64,000 nt of DNA from assembly GCA_964410965.1 (NCBI GenBank), contig CAYPIY010000002.1, positions 186,001 through 250,000 on the forward strand, written 5' to 3'. Both the position numbers and the translations under genes were made by a program. Numbering within the stretch: the stretch's first letter is position 1; the number at the start of each line of letters is the position of its first letter. The notes beneath the pieces are model-generated. The model saw nothing but the letters and a program-made list of their open reading frames with translations, was not told where the DNA came from and searched no databases. This DNA is from JBBIRG01 sp964410965 (GTDB lineage: Bacteria > CLD3 > SB21 > JBBIRG01). This document shows, in pieces, positions 17,601 to 27,041 of the stretch.

Positions 17601-19340
17601 ATTGGGTTGGTATTTATATCTCTTAAAATGATTTGTTGCAGGATCGAACCGGTTCAGCCCCTCACCGTATGTTCCGATCCACAAAATGCCCTTGTAATCC
17701 TGAACGACTGAAATGATGCTGTTACTGCTGATTGTGGCGGGATTCGCAGGATCATGACGGTAATGGATGAACCGGTTATTCTCCCGGTCATAACGGTCCA
17801 ACCCTCCGTCCGTACCAAACCACATGTTTTTAGACTGATCCTCAAAGATGCAACGGACCATGTTATGACTGATGCTGTTGTCATCGTTATCGTTATGCTG
17901 GAATCGCCTGAAAGCCCCCTTTTTCCTGTCCATGACACTCAAACCCCCGGTCCGTGTTCCGATCCACAATGTCCCGGTATGATCCTCATACATGCTCCGG
18001 ATCACGTTTGCGCTGATGCTTGAGGGATCATTGGGATTGCTGGAATAAACCGTGATTTCTCCCGTCAGCTTATTGAGTTTATTTAAACCGCGGTCTGTGC
18101 CGATCCATAAAATATTTTCATGGTCTTTCTGGCTTTCATAGATTGACCAGATCATGCTGCTGCTGAATGTATTCGCCGCATTGGATTCCCTGCGAAACCA
18201 TTTGAACTTGGTACGGGACGGATTGTACTTGTTGATTCCCCCTCCGCTGCTGGTGCCGATCCACAAAATCCCCGCGCGGTCCTGGTACAGGCACTGAACA
18301 AAATCACTGCTGATGCTTGTCAGCCGGGCCGGATCATTTCGGTAAGCGTGAAATTCCCCGGTTTCCCGTTTTAATATGTTCAAACCGCCTCCGAGTGTGC
18401 CGATCCATAAATTGTTCTGACGGTCTTCCAGAATAGTCCAGATATTGTTGCTGCTGAGCGTTCTGGTGTTTCCGCCGTTGGATTTGTAATGAATAAAGGA
18501 ATTCGTCACCGGATCAAAACGATCGAGACCGTTAGTTGTTGTTCCGATCCACAAAACGCCGGCTTTATCCTGGTAAATGACTCGGATATCATTACTTGCA
18601 AGACTTGCCGGGTTGGTCGGGTCGTGTTTAAAATTTATGAATTTTTGTGCCTGTGAATCAAACAAATTCAGTCCTCCGCCGGCGGTACCGACCCATAATA
18701 TCCCCGAGTGATCTTCAAAAATGGCGGTAACATTGTCGCTGCTGATGGAATAGAAATTATTTTTGTTATGATTATACCGAATAAAAGACCCGGAGGATGC
18801 TTCGTACAGGTTTAAACCGTTATCCGTACCAACCCACAGACGGCCCGAACGGTCTTCACAAAGCGTCCGGATAATATTATCGCTGATGGTTGACCGCTGG
18901 CCCGGTACATTCTTGAAATTATGAAACCGGTCCCGAAGACGGTCATAGTAATTCAGTCCTCCGCCCAGAGTGCCGACCCAGATCGTACCCTGCTGGTCCT
19001 CTGCAACAGATAATATGTAATTGTTGGAAAGAGAATGACTGTCAAGAGGATCATGACGGTAAACTGTAAACTCATTGCCGTCGTATCGGTTCAGACCGTC
19101 CTGTGTTCCGATCCAGATAAATCCCCGGCTGTCCTGCAGAATGCACAGTATGGTATTCTGGGACAGGCCCTGCTCCATGGTCAGCCGCTCAAAAATCAGA
19201 TTGTCGTTCTGAGCGAAAGTTGCGGCGCTTATCATTATTAAACACATGATCATTCGGGTAACAAATCGTGTTACGCCGATCTTCACTCTGAAAACCGATT
19301 TTTTTTCGGAATTTACACTGGCATGAAATAAACCTGACAT
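14601..19340 (-). CDS. Hybrid propeller sensor kinase with GAF and two receiver domains
   Basis: The last and largest gene of the array (1,579 residues) is the only one with receivers. Order: long signal/anchor region (about 1-43), fourteen WIGT-type blades (about 60-700; two seven-bladed propellers), Y_Y_Y domain (about 760-830), membrane helix after HTWWF (about 838-855), coiled coil, GAF (about 880-1020), HisKA with His1083 in SHELRTPLNA, HATPase (N box NLISNANKF, G boxes DTGRGI and GTGLGL), REC1 with Asp1381 (LDILLPHKDG) and REC2 with Asp1503 (LDLMMPEMSG). The kinase is of the BarA-like SHELRTP type, unlike its eight neighbours. There is no HPt or DNA-binding domain, so the final target is unknown. 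GGGA precedes the ATG at 19340 by a suitable distance. Confidence 0.93.
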   Translation of the reverse strand: MSGLFHASVNSEKKSVFRVKIGVTRFVTRMIMCLIMISAATFAQNDNLIFERLTMEQGLSQNTILCILQDSRGFIWIGTQDGLNRYDGNEFTVYRHDPLDSHSLSNNYILSVAEDQQGTIWVGTLGGGLNYYDRLRDRFHNFKNVPGQRSTISDNIIRTLCEDRSGRLWVGTDNGLNLYEASSGSFIRYNHNKNNFYSISSDNVTAIFEDHSGILWVGTAGGGLNLFDSQAQKFINFKHDPTNPASLASNDIRVIYQDKAGVLWIGTTTNGLDRFDPVTNSFIHYKSNGGNTRTLSSNNIWTILEDRQNNLWIGTLGGGLNILKRETGEFHAYRNDPARLTSISSDFVQCLYQDRAGILWIGTSSGGGINKYNPSRTKFKWFRRESNAANTFSSSMIWSIYESQKDHENILWIGTDRGLNKLNKLTGEITVYSSNPNDPSSISANVIRSMYEDHTGTLWIGTRTGGLSVMDRKKGAFRRFQHNDNDDNSISHNMVRCIFEDQSKNMWFGTDGGLDRYDRENNRFIHYRHDPANPATISSNSIISVVQDYKGILWIGTYGEGLNRFDPATNHFKRYKYQPNTPGTISNNIVLAILEQTPGYLWVATSEGLNLFDTYKGHFTHFTVKDGLPNNFIYGLLLDKKGNLWMSTNKGVCRFNPDTKTIRNYDVNDGLQGNEFNLGATYQSRNGEMFFGGVNGFNAFFPDSVKDNPNIPPIVITAYKKFDKLVKTDESITETPSIRLSYRENFFSFEFSALDFTAPEKNQYAYMLEGFDQHWILCGNRRYASYTNLDGGDYVFRVKGSNNDGQWNEEGVSLKIRIDPPVWHTWWFRLFAIAGLIGAGFIWYRTRVRHIEQQNKKLEKLVHERTQRLEQKTSQLEKTNSIINAINSEINFEDVLEAILKETKIIDGVDRAGVLVIDPDSGNFRFKACIGLDLNELKEIQISPEEAENRYMTNSIEIYEDIYIVKEIRGRPAEEKFTGLPLSYSMLVTRIKVDKSVEGYLILDNIHRENAFDDQDLQLLRNLKAHIKSAFIKGLMLEDMRRKNHQITDQLMTLEKLNNEIQMANEKIREADKLKSDFLARMSHELRTPLNAIIGFSELTLGGMTGELNDEQKDCIRDILESGQHLLQLINDILDISKIEAGKMDLEFESFDIMKIISSVEHTIEPLIERKRQQMKVFIDPAVQKVWGDSGKIKQVLINLISNANKFTPDEGKITIEAKKSIDYEGLVEVSVADTGRGIREEDLTILFDEFRQFGAPSTRGEKGTGLGLALCKRFIEMHGGTIWAESEYGKGTRFTFTVQEASPLAEIVQPVKPVRDLHPPKETKPVSSGNTILVIEDDEKACRLMKYYLEREGYSVVFASNGDDAIELAKLHKPKVITLDILLPHKDGWEILTDLRSDPETETIPVIIVSMLDNKDLGYSFEADDYFVKPVDKEKLLLRIKDLSGTKHGLHDIVLIIDDDPKSVKLTSCILEEAGEKVLKAFNGKDGIQLARSERPSLIILDLMMPEMSGFEVVDVLRKDELTYEIPIIVLTAKEITREDREILDGHIKKLMTKANFDKKTLINEIKKCLAKHTDDFK

Positions 19341-19382
19341 GGCACATCCCGGATTATATGAAAAGAAAATTGCTTCTGAACC

Positions 19383-22300
19383 TCATTGAATCGGAACCGA
19401 AAAACTGAATGTTGAACCGACGCCTTTTTTACTCTTCACCCACACTTTCCCGCCATGGACCTCAACGATCTTTTTCACGATCGCAAGCCCGAGTCCCGTA
19501 CTGGATTCTCCCCCGGTCGGCCTTGTACTGAGCTTTTTAAAAGACGAGAACATTTCTTTCATGTCACTCTCATCAAGTCCCTGGCCGGTATCCTCTACAT
19601 GAATAACCGCATGATGGTCATCCTTTTCCGCATACACCCTTACCCTGCCTCCTGGATAAGTGTATTTAATGGCATTGCTGACAAGGTTATCGACTACTTC
19701 CGCGATGCGGTTGCGGTCAATTTGAACCGGAGGAATCGAGGGATTGAATTCGATTTGAAGATCAATGTTTTTTGCCTGGGCCGGTTTCCTGAAAATGGTT
19801 TCGCAATCCTGAATGATGGAATTCAGGTCATTCGGCTGCAGGTTAAGCTTTACCTTTCCGGATTCAATGGCCGAGATATCCAGAAGGTCGTTGATCATAT
19901 TGGACATGTTTCGGGCCGATTTCAAAACTATCTCAAGCTCGTTCAGGCCTTCCTCAGGATTGAAAGTGTTATCCTGTATATCGTGGATCATTAAGTCGAC
20001 AAATCCGATCATGGCGCCGAGAGGATTCCGGAGATCATGCGCAGCAATTCCGAGAAATTCGTTTTTCTTTTCGTTCAGCCGGATTAATTCCTGATTGGCC
20101 GTTTCCAGGTCGCCAAGGATTTTCGCCTTGATAAATCCCGACAGGATATGCTCCTTGAGATTGACCAGAAGCTGGACGTCCTGTTCATCAAACGCGTCCG
20201 GGTCGCTGAAATTATCAAAGATCAGATATCCTCCGATCTTGTTTTCGACCTTGATGCGGACAACCAGTACGGATTTGGGAATATCCAGTCGCCGGAAATG
20301 ATGCTGGGCTGCAGAATCGTGCAGGTTTTTCTTAATGAAGATCTCTTCGCTGATTTGAAGGGAATGCGTAACATATCGTTCTTCGGTCTCATGCAGGGGC
20401 ATCTGGATGGACTGAAGCTGATGCAAATCCCATCCGACACTTGCGGCAAACCGGAAAGCGCCCAGGACCGGGTCAAACACAAGCGCCGACGCTTTCTCCG
20501 CGCCCCGGATGACCTTGGTTTCTTTCAGAATGGTGTTCAAGAAATTAACAAGGTATATTTCCGAATTGATCGATTTGACTATGACATTGATTTTCTCAAG
20601 CTCGTTTTTCTTTTGCTGCAGTTCCCGGGTTCGTTTTTCCACTTCCGATTCAAGTTTCCGGTTCTGCAACCGGATCGCGTACAACCGCCAGTAATGAATT
20701 CCCGCGATGGCCATGATAATCATGCAAAGGCCTGACCCTCTGAACCACCAGGTTCCCCAGAAAGGCGGAGCGATATGAAAACCAACGGATGCGCCCTGTT
20801 CATTCCATATCCCGTCATGATTCGTGCCTTTGACCCTGAAAGTGTAATCTCCGGGTTCAATATTCGTGTAGGTGGCATAACGACGGGTACCGGAATAGTT
20901 CCACCCTCTCTCAATGCCTTCCAGGTAATAAGCGTACTGGTTGTTTTCCGGAAACGTATAGTCAAGCGACGAAAACTCAAAGGAAAGAAAATTCTCATTG
21001 TAATTCAGAAAAACACGGCTTAACATCTGAATGCCGCTGTAAACAGGCCGTTCCTGATTCAGTACCTTGAAAGAGGTAATGACCACAGGTGGACTGTAAT
21101 AGCTGCTGCGAACCCTGTCCGGATGAAACAGGTTAAAGCCCTTGTCTCCTCCGAAAAGCATTTCCCCGTACTGATTTTTGAAATAAGCGCCGGAATTGAA
21201 ACTGTTGTTCTGAAGACCGTCGTAACGGTCAAACGTTTCCGTCAGGCCGGACTCCGGATGAAGCTTACAGATGCCCTGATTCGTACTGACCCACATATTG
21301 CCGTAATCATCTTCCAGTATTCCGTGAATATAATCGTTCGGCAAACCGTCTCTTTCAAAAAACCTTATGAATCGGTTTTCTGCGATATCCAGGCCGTTTA
21401 ATCCTTCCGCTGTACCGATCCACAGGATTTTATTTCTCGCAAGGTAAAGCGAAATCACGTTGTTGTTGCTGAGGGAGTTGGTGTCGGCCGGATCGGAAAG
21501 GTATCTTTTGAATGACTGTACCGCGGGGTTAAAATCATACAGCCCGAGATCGGTGGCCAGCCAGAGATGACCCCTGTGATCTTCAATCATCAGATTGCAT
21601 CGGTTCTGGCTTAAGCGGTATGTTGATCCCGTGTGAAACGGAAAATAGCTGAATTGATTTTTTTCCCGGTCAAAGTAATTAATGCCCCCGTAAGTCCCTG
21701 ACCACAGGTTCAGCCGGCTGTCTTCTATTACGGATAAAACATAATCATTACTGATACTTCCGGGATTGCCCGGGTCGTGGCTGTACGCACGGAAAATATT
21801 TTTTGACGGGTCGAACCGGTTTAAGCCTTTATCCGTTCCGATCCAGAATACACCCTGATGATCCTCACAAACCGACCAGACACGGTTATGGCTAATGCTG
21901 GACGGGTTTCCGGGCCGGTGTTTATAAACCGTGAACCGTCCGGTCATCCTGTTCAGATGGTTCAGTCCGCCGTCATCGGTCCCAATCCAGATATTTCCTT
22001 TTTTATCTTCATACAGTGCCCATATGATATTATTGCTAAGACTGTTCGGGTTATAGGGTTCGTTCTGGAAGAGAGTGAAATATTTAGGTGTCTGATCCAG
22101 TTTGTTCAGTCCTCCGCCGCGTGTTCCGACCCAGATGATACCCGATTGATCCTCAAAGACAGACCGGATGTCAATATGACTCAGGCTGAACGGATTCCCG
22201 GGCTCATGAAGAAACCGCTCGAAAGTTCGGGTCGAATGACGGTACCGGCATAATCCCCCGCGATTAGTGCCAATCCAGAGTTTTCCGAACCGGTCTTCCC

Positions 22301-23138
22301 ATAAAGTCGTGATAATATCGCTGCTTAATGATTCCGGGTTATTTGGATCGGCATAAAACCTTGTCCATTTGGCGCTGACCGGATCATACCGGTTAAGACC
22401 ATGCTGTGTACCCGCCCACAGGCATCCGTACCGGTCGATCAGAAGTTCCCGGATGCGGTTATGACTCAGAGAGTTTGAATCATCCGGCAGGTGCCTGTAT
22501 TTCCTGAATTCATTATTCAAGGGATTAAAACGATCAAGCCCTTCATCGGTACCGACCCAAAGATATCCCGCTGTATCCTGAAGGACGGCCCAGATCCGGT
22601 TTCCGCTCACCGATTGATCATTTATAGAATCATGTTTATAATTCACGAATCTGTTTTCGTTGCGAATCCATTGGCTCATCCCGCCGTTAAAGGTCCCGGC
22701 CCAAATATTCTTGTTTTTGTCTTCAATGAGGCACTGAACCCGGTTGTCACTGATGGAAGATGGATTTTCAGGCTGATGCCGGTAGTGGGTAAACGCACCG
22801 GTATAGGGATTCAGGACATCAAGGCCTCCGCCCCATGTTGCAATCCAGATCATTCCGGAATGGTCGGTCAGAAGCTGACTGATGGAATTGTCCGAGACTG
22901 TATTGCTGTCCCAGGACCTGTGACGGTATGAAACAATCTGATAACCGTCGTACCTCAGCAGCCCGTCGTTGGTCCCGAACCAGAGAAAACCGAGGCTGTC
23001 CTGCGCAATACAGAAAATGGTGTTCTGATACAGCTCCGGCAGCCGGATCTGCTGAAAACGCACCGGTTCCTGCGCAGGTCCGCTGTTGACAAGGATCAGG
23101 GTAGAAAAGAAAAGGAAAACTAATGAAAAGCGCTGCAT
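19383..23138 (-). CDS. Propeller sensor histidine kinase with GAF
   Basis: 1,251 residues: signal peptide (about 1-23, ending SGPAQ), fourteen blade motifs from GFLWFGTNDGLLRYDG to GEMLFGGDKGFNLFH, Y_Y_Y domain (YATYTNIEPGDYTFRVKG), membrane helix after GTWWF, coiled coil, a GAF-like region (about 850-1000), then a HisKA/HATPase core starting KNEFLGIAAH with His1034, N box VDNLVSNAIKY and G boxes DTGQGL and TGLGLAIVKK. The absence of a receiver means its phosphoryl partner is encoded elsewhere or is the receiver-bearing gene 42 nt downstream. The GAF segment resembles that of the downstream neighbour (LKETKVIRGAEKASALV versus LKETKIIDGVDRAGVLV), so these two probably share a recent ancestor for that part. 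Confidence 0.92.
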   Translation of the reverse strand: MQRFSLVFLFFSTLILVNSGPAQEPVRFQQIRLPELYQNTIFCIAQDSLGFLWFGTNDGLLRYDGYQIVSYRHRSWDSNTVSDNSISQLLTDHSGMIWIATWGGGLDVLNPYTGAFTHYRHQPENPSSISDNRVQCLIEDKNKNIWAGTFNGGMSQWIRNENRFVNYKHDSINDQSVSGNRIWAVLQDTAGYLWVGTDEGLDRFNPLNNEFRKYRHLPDDSNSLSHNRIRELLIDRYGCLWAGTQHGLNRYDPVSAKWTRFYADPNNPESLSSDIITTLWEDRFGKLWIGTNRGGLCRYRHSTRTFERFLHEPGNPFSLSHIDIRSVFEDQSGIIWVGTRGGGLNKLDQTPKYFTLFQNEPYNPNSLSNNIIWALYEDKKGNIWIGTDDGGLNHLNRMTGRFTVYKHRPGNPSSISHNRVWSVCEDHQGVFWIGTDKGLNRFDPSKNIFRAYSHDPGNPGSISNDYVLSVIEDSRLNLWSGTYGGINYFDREKNQFSYFPFHTGSTYRLSQNRCNLMIEDHRGHLWLATDLGLYDFNPAVQSFKRYLSDPADTNSLSNNNVISLYLARNKILWIGTAEGLNGLDIAENRFIRFFERDGLPNDYIHGILEDDYGNMWVSTNQGICKLHPESGLTETFDRYDGLQNNSFNSGAYFKNQYGEMLFGGDKGFNLFHPDRVRSSYYSPPVVITSFKVLNQERPVYSGIQMLSRVFLNYNENFLSFEFSSLDYTFPENNQYAYYLEGIERGWNYSGTRRYATYTNIEPGDYTFRVKGTNHDGIWNEQGASVGFHIAPPFWGTWWFRGSGLCMIIMAIAGIHYWRLYAIRLQNRKLESEVEKRTRELQQKKNELEKINVIVKSINSEIYLVNFLNTILKETKVIRGAEKASALVFDPVLGAFRFAASVGWDLHQLQSIQMPLHETEERYVTHSLQISEEIFIKKNLHDSAAQHHFRRLDIPKSVLVVRIKVENKIGGYLIFDNFSDPDAFDEQDVQLLVNLKEHILSGFIKAKILGDLETANQELIRLNEKKNEFLGIAAHDLRNPLGAMIGFVDLMIHDIQDNTFNPEEGLNELEIVLKSARNMSNMINDLLDISAIESGKVKLNLQPNDLNSIIQDCETIFRKPAQAKNIDLQIEFNPSIPPVQIDRNRIAEVVDNLVSNAIKYTYPGGRVRVYAEKDDHHAVIHVEDTGQGLDESDMKEMFSSFKKLSTRPTGGESSTGLGLAIVKKIVEVHGGKVWVKSKKGVGSTFSFSVPIQ

Positions 23139-23156
23139 GAAAACTCTATCGTTTGA

Positions 23157-26100
23157 TTAAACATCATTCATTCTGCTTATCAGCGGCAATGAAATAATGA
23201 ATGTTGATCCTTCCCCTTTACGGCTGATTACACGGACTTCCCCGCCGTGTAAGTCCATTATCTTTTTAACGATCACCAGGCCCAGACCGGTGCTGGTTTC
23301 GCCGCCAGTGGGTTTGTTGCTTAAACGTTTCAGGCCCGTGAACAGATCCTTCATGTCATCATCGCTCAATCCAAGACCCGTATCCTGTACATGCACTTCA
23401 ATCATGTGATCGGTGAAACTGCTGAACAAGCGTACTTTTCCGCCGGGCTGCGTGTATTTGATCGCGTTACTTAACAGGTTATCCACCACCTCGGTAATCC
23501 TGGATTTGTCAAAGACCGTTTTAGGAAGCCGGGGGTTTTTTTCGACCGCCAGGCCGATCCGTTTTTGCTGTGAGGTTTTGCAGTGCAGTTTCTCGCACTC
23601 CTCAAATACCGTGTTGATGTCATTACACTGCAAATCGAGACTGATCTTGCCCGATTCAATGGCAGATATGTCCAGCAAATCGGTAATCAGCTGCACCATC
23701 TGCTGAGCCGATTTCAAAACGGTATTCAGGTCCTTTTTGATTAACTCCTTATCAAGATGTTCTGAATTCATGTCCTCCAGAATCAGGTCGATATAACCGA
23801 TGATTGCAGTTAAAGGATTCCTGAGATCATGGGCGGCGATACCGAGAAATTCATTTTTTGTATTGTTCAGATGTGTAAGCTCGTTGTTGGTTCGTTTAAG
23901 GTCAAACAGTAGTTTTGCCTTGATAAAAGCGGAGATGATGTGCTCGCGCAGGTCGTTCAGCAGGGAAAGCTCATAAAACTTGATCCCGTCATGGTCTGTA
24001 GCCATGAAAACCAGGTAGCCTTCCGTATGATGCTGCATATGGATGCGAAAGATGACCGTCTGATATATCCGGTTCTGCTCGGATCCCAGCGGTGATCGTA
24101 CCGCGAAAATATTCGGAAAAAGTTCACTGGCCCTTGACAACTGCCTGCTGCGGAATTCCTCCCCTGAAAAGGAATAGCCGAAACCGGACATTTCAGTTTC
24201 ATCGGTCGTGGCGGCCAGATGATACTCATCGGAATCCTGGTGGGCCACATACGCCGAAGCACGTATCGTGCCCTGGATCAGCTCGGTTTCACGGATCAAT
24301 GCATTCAGAAGCTGGTCCAGATGAATTTCCGTGTTGATCGCCTGGACAATCAGGTTTATTTTCTCAAGCTGATTTTTTTTGTTTTCCAGCTCATTCCGGC
24401 TTCCGGTCAGTTCCACCGTCCTTTCCATTACTTGCTGTTCAAGCGTACGCTGATGCTGTTTGATCGATCGGATACGCAACTGATAACCCGCAAAAGCCAG
24501 GGCAAGAACCGCAAACCCCGCTATTAACCTGAACCACCAGCTTGACCAGAACGGCGGGACGATTTGAATTTTGATATGAAGACCGTTTTCATTCCATATG
24601 CCGTCGCTGTTGGACCCCTTGGCGATAAACACATATTCCCCGGGATCTAAATTTGTATAGCTTGCGTAATGACGGACTCCGGAATAAACCCATCGTTCAT
24701 TAAAACCCTCCAGCTTGTATGCGTATTGGTTTTTCGGGGGATTCGTATAATCCATTGCGGCAAAATCAATTGAAAATGAGTTTTGATCGTGTTTCAGCCG
24801 GATTCCTGATTCAGATATCTCGCGCAGGCTAAGGGAGCGGGGTTGTCCCATCAGCAGAAACGTATTGACCGACAACGGCGGGATATACGTATTATCGTGA
24901 ATGCTGTCGGAATAAAACCAGTTGTATCCGTTCACGCCTCCAAAAAACATTCTGCCTGTATGATCCTTATAATAAGCGCCTTGCTTGAACTGCCGTCCCT
25001 GCAAGCCGTCGTCCATATCGTAGTTGCGGAAAATTTCGGAAGCTGGCTGAAAGCGCGACAAGCCGTTTGTGGTGCTGATCCAAAGATGGTTATTCGCATC
25101 CTCAAGTATTCCCCAGACTTCATTGATCGGCAGTCCGTGATCGGTGGTGTAACTTCTGAAGGTATGCGTTGTCCGGTCCATCCGGTTGAGCCCTCCGCGT
25201 GTCCCGATCCACATCCGTCTGTTCTGGTCCTCATAAATGCAGAAAATCTCGTTGTTGCTGATTGAACGGTCATTGCCTGGCTGATGCATATAACGCGTAA
25301 AGATCCCGGTTCCTGAATCGAAGCGGTTCAATCCGCCGCCCCAGGTCCCGATCCACAGTATCCCGGAACGGTCATGATAAAGGCTGACGACACTGTTATG
25401 GCTCAGACTGTTTGAATCCATGGGGCTGTTCAGATAAACCTTGAATTCCCCGGTCACAGGATTGAAACGGTTCAATCCTTCATCCGTTCCAATCCAAAGC
25501 AAACCCTGATGATCTTCACAAATTACATGAACCCGGTCATTGCTCAGTCCCTGGCCGGTACCTTCTTTGTGAACATAACTGATGAAATCCCGAGATTCGG
25601 GCCGATATTGATTCAGCCCTCCCCCATAGGTACCGATCCAGATACGACCATTCCTGTCGGAAAAAACAGTACGGATTCTGTTGTGGCTGATTGTACCTTT
25701 TTTTTTCGGCTGATTCAAAATAATGGTGTTGGAATTGTCCTTAAAGCTGTACAGATTGACTCCGCCCCCGTCGGTTCCTATCCACAGTTGCCCGTCCCGG
25801 TCTGCAGTAAAGGAAGTAACGGTGTTATGGCTGAGGCTCTTCGGATTTTGAAGATCATGCTGAACATGATAGAACTTTTTAGGCTTCAGGTCTATGGTAT
25901 TGACTCCTCCTCCGCGGGTACCGATCCATAAAACACCCGATTGATCCTCAAAGACAGAGCGGATGTCATTGTTGCTCAGGCTGTTGGTGTTCTTTGGTTC
26001 ATGGTAAAGGCGGAGAATACGGCCGGTTTTCTTTTCCAGGCGGTTCAGACCACCCCCGTTTGTACCGACCCACAAATAACCGCTGTGGTCTTCGAGTATA

Positions 26101-26939
26101 GAATAGGTTACATTAGAACTGAGACTGTTGGAATTTCCGGGCTGATGCTGATAACGCTTAAACGAATTGGTCTGAACGTCAAACCGGTTGAGTCCGTTCT
26201 TGGTTGCGATCCACAGGACCTGATCCCGGTCGATATATACCCATTGAATCTGATTGCTTGCAATGCTTTTTTCGTTTTTCGGATCATGATAAAAGTGTGT
26301 AAAAAATCGGCGGTTTTTATCCAGCCGGTCTAGCCCGCCATCGGTGGCTATCCAGAGAGCACCGGACGAGTCTTCCGTAACACACCAAATACGGTTATGG
26401 CTCAGGGAGTTTGAATTGGAGGGCTGATGATAAAAACGGATAAATTCTCCTGTCATGGGATTGTAGCGGTTCAGTCCCCCGGCATAGGTGCCGAACCACA
26501 TCATTCCTGTCCGGTCCTCATAAATATTCTGAACGCGGTTGTCGCTGATGGAATTGGTTTCTCCCGGATGATGTTTCAGATGCGAAAATATACCGGTTTG
26601 CGGATCAAATCGATTGACTCCGCCGCCCCATGTTGCGGCCCAGATTGTGCCGTCCCGGCCCGCATATAGGCATCCCACATCATTGTTCGACAGCGAATTT
26701 GTGAAAGGATCATGCTGGTAAAAGCTGAGATGGTACACATTATGTTTGATGATGCCCAATTCACCGCTGAACCAAACCGCTCCCTCCCGGTCCTGAATGA
26801 TGCTGTATATCACGGTATTGGATGTTTCAGGGATACGGTTGATTTTATATTCCTGACCATAAAACTGAACCGTTCCTAAAGAATAAAAACCTAAAAGGAA
26901 CAGGAAAAAAACAATGTAATGTTTGTTTTTCATTGGCAT
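23157..26939 (-). CDS. Propeller sensor histidine kinase with GAF-like domain
   Basis: 1,260 residues from the ATG at 26939 (MPMKNKHYIVFFLFLLGF). A TTG-initiated extension to 27008 would put 23 residues ahead of the signal peptide and is not favoured. Fourteen blades; the first is degenerate (GAVWFSGELGIIKHN, lacking the usual GLNRYDG), which sets this protein apart. Then Y_Y_Y, membrane helix after SSWWF, coiled coil, a diverged GAF-like segment carrying the insertion around SFSGEEFRSRQLSRASELF, and a kinase core with His1037 and intact N, G1 (DTGLGL) and G2 boxes. The sensor input is therefore likely to differ from that of its neighbours. It is 18 nt upstream of the next gene. Confidence 0.91.
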   Translation of the reverse strand: MPMKNKHYIVFFLFLLGFYSLGTVQFYGQEYKINRIPETSNTVIYSIIQDREGAVWFSGELGIIKHNVYHLSFYQHDPFTNSLSNNDVGCLYAGRDGTIWAATWGGGVNRFDPQTGIFSHLKHHPGETNSISDNRVQNIYEDRTGMMWFGTYAGGLNRYNPMTGEFIRFYHQPSNSNSLSHNRIWCVTEDSSGALWIATDGGLDRLDKNRRFFTHFYHDPKNEKSIASNQIQWVYIDRDQVLWIATKNGLNRFDVQTNSFKRYQHQPGNSNSLSSNVTYSILEDHSGYLWVGTNGGGLNRLEKKTGRILRLYHEPKNTNSLSNNDIRSVFEDQSGVLWIGTRGGGVNTIDLKPKKFYHVQHDLQNPKSLSHNTVTSFTADRDGQLWIGTDGGGVNLYSFKDNSNTIILNQPKKKGTISHNRIRTVFSDRNGRIWIGTYGGGLNQYRPESRDFISYVHKEGTGQGLSNDRVHVICEDHQGLLWIGTDEGLNRFNPVTGEFKVYLNSPMDSNSLSHNSVVSLYHDRSGILWIGTWGGGLNRFDSGTGIFTRYMHQPGNDRSISNNEIFCIYEDQNRRMWIGTRGGLNRMDRTTHTFRSYTTDHGLPINEVWGILEDANNHLWISTTNGLSRFQPASEIFRNYDMDDGLQGRQFKQGAYYKDHTGRMFFGGVNGYNWFYSDSIHDNTYIPPLSVNTFLLMGQPRSLSLREISESGIRLKHDQNSFSIDFAAMDYTNPPKNQYAYKLEGFNERWVYSGVRHYASYTNLDPGEYVFIAKGSNSDGIWNENGLHIKIQIVPPFWSSWWFRLIAGFAVLALAFAGYQLRIRSIKQHQRTLEQQVMERTVELTGSRNELENKKNQLEKINLIVQAINTEIHLDQLLNALIRETELIQGTIRASAYVAHQDSDEYHLAATTDETEMSGFGYSFSGEEFRSRQLSRASELFPNIFAVRSPLGSEQNRIYQTVIFRIHMQHHTEGYLVFMATDHDGIKFYELSLLNDLREHIISAFIKAKLLFDLKRTNNELTHLNNTKNEFLGIAAHDLRNPLTAIIGYIDLILEDMNSEHLDKELIKKDLNTVLKSAQQMVQLITDLLDISAIESGKISLDLQCNDINTVFEECEKLHCKTSQQKRIGLAVEKNPRLPKTVFDKSRITEVVDNLLSNAIKYTQPGGKVRLFSSFTDHMIEVHVQDTGLGLSDDDMKDLFTGLKRLSNKPTGGETSTGLGLVIVKKIMDLHGGEVRVISRKGEGSTFIISLPLISRMNDV

Positions 26940-27041
26940 ATTCACGGCATAACACCTTGGCCAAAGTCGCACAAGCGTTAACCCCGCAAGAGAGGAAAAT
27001 GTAATCAAATTTTTAAAAAAACACCACAGGAAATAAATAAA

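Noticed and set aside
26940..27008. TTG-initiated N-terminal extension of the 23157 kinase
   Set aside because: It would put 23 residues including Trp, Arg and Cys ahead of a normal signal peptide; the ATG at 26939 gives a standard Sec signal.
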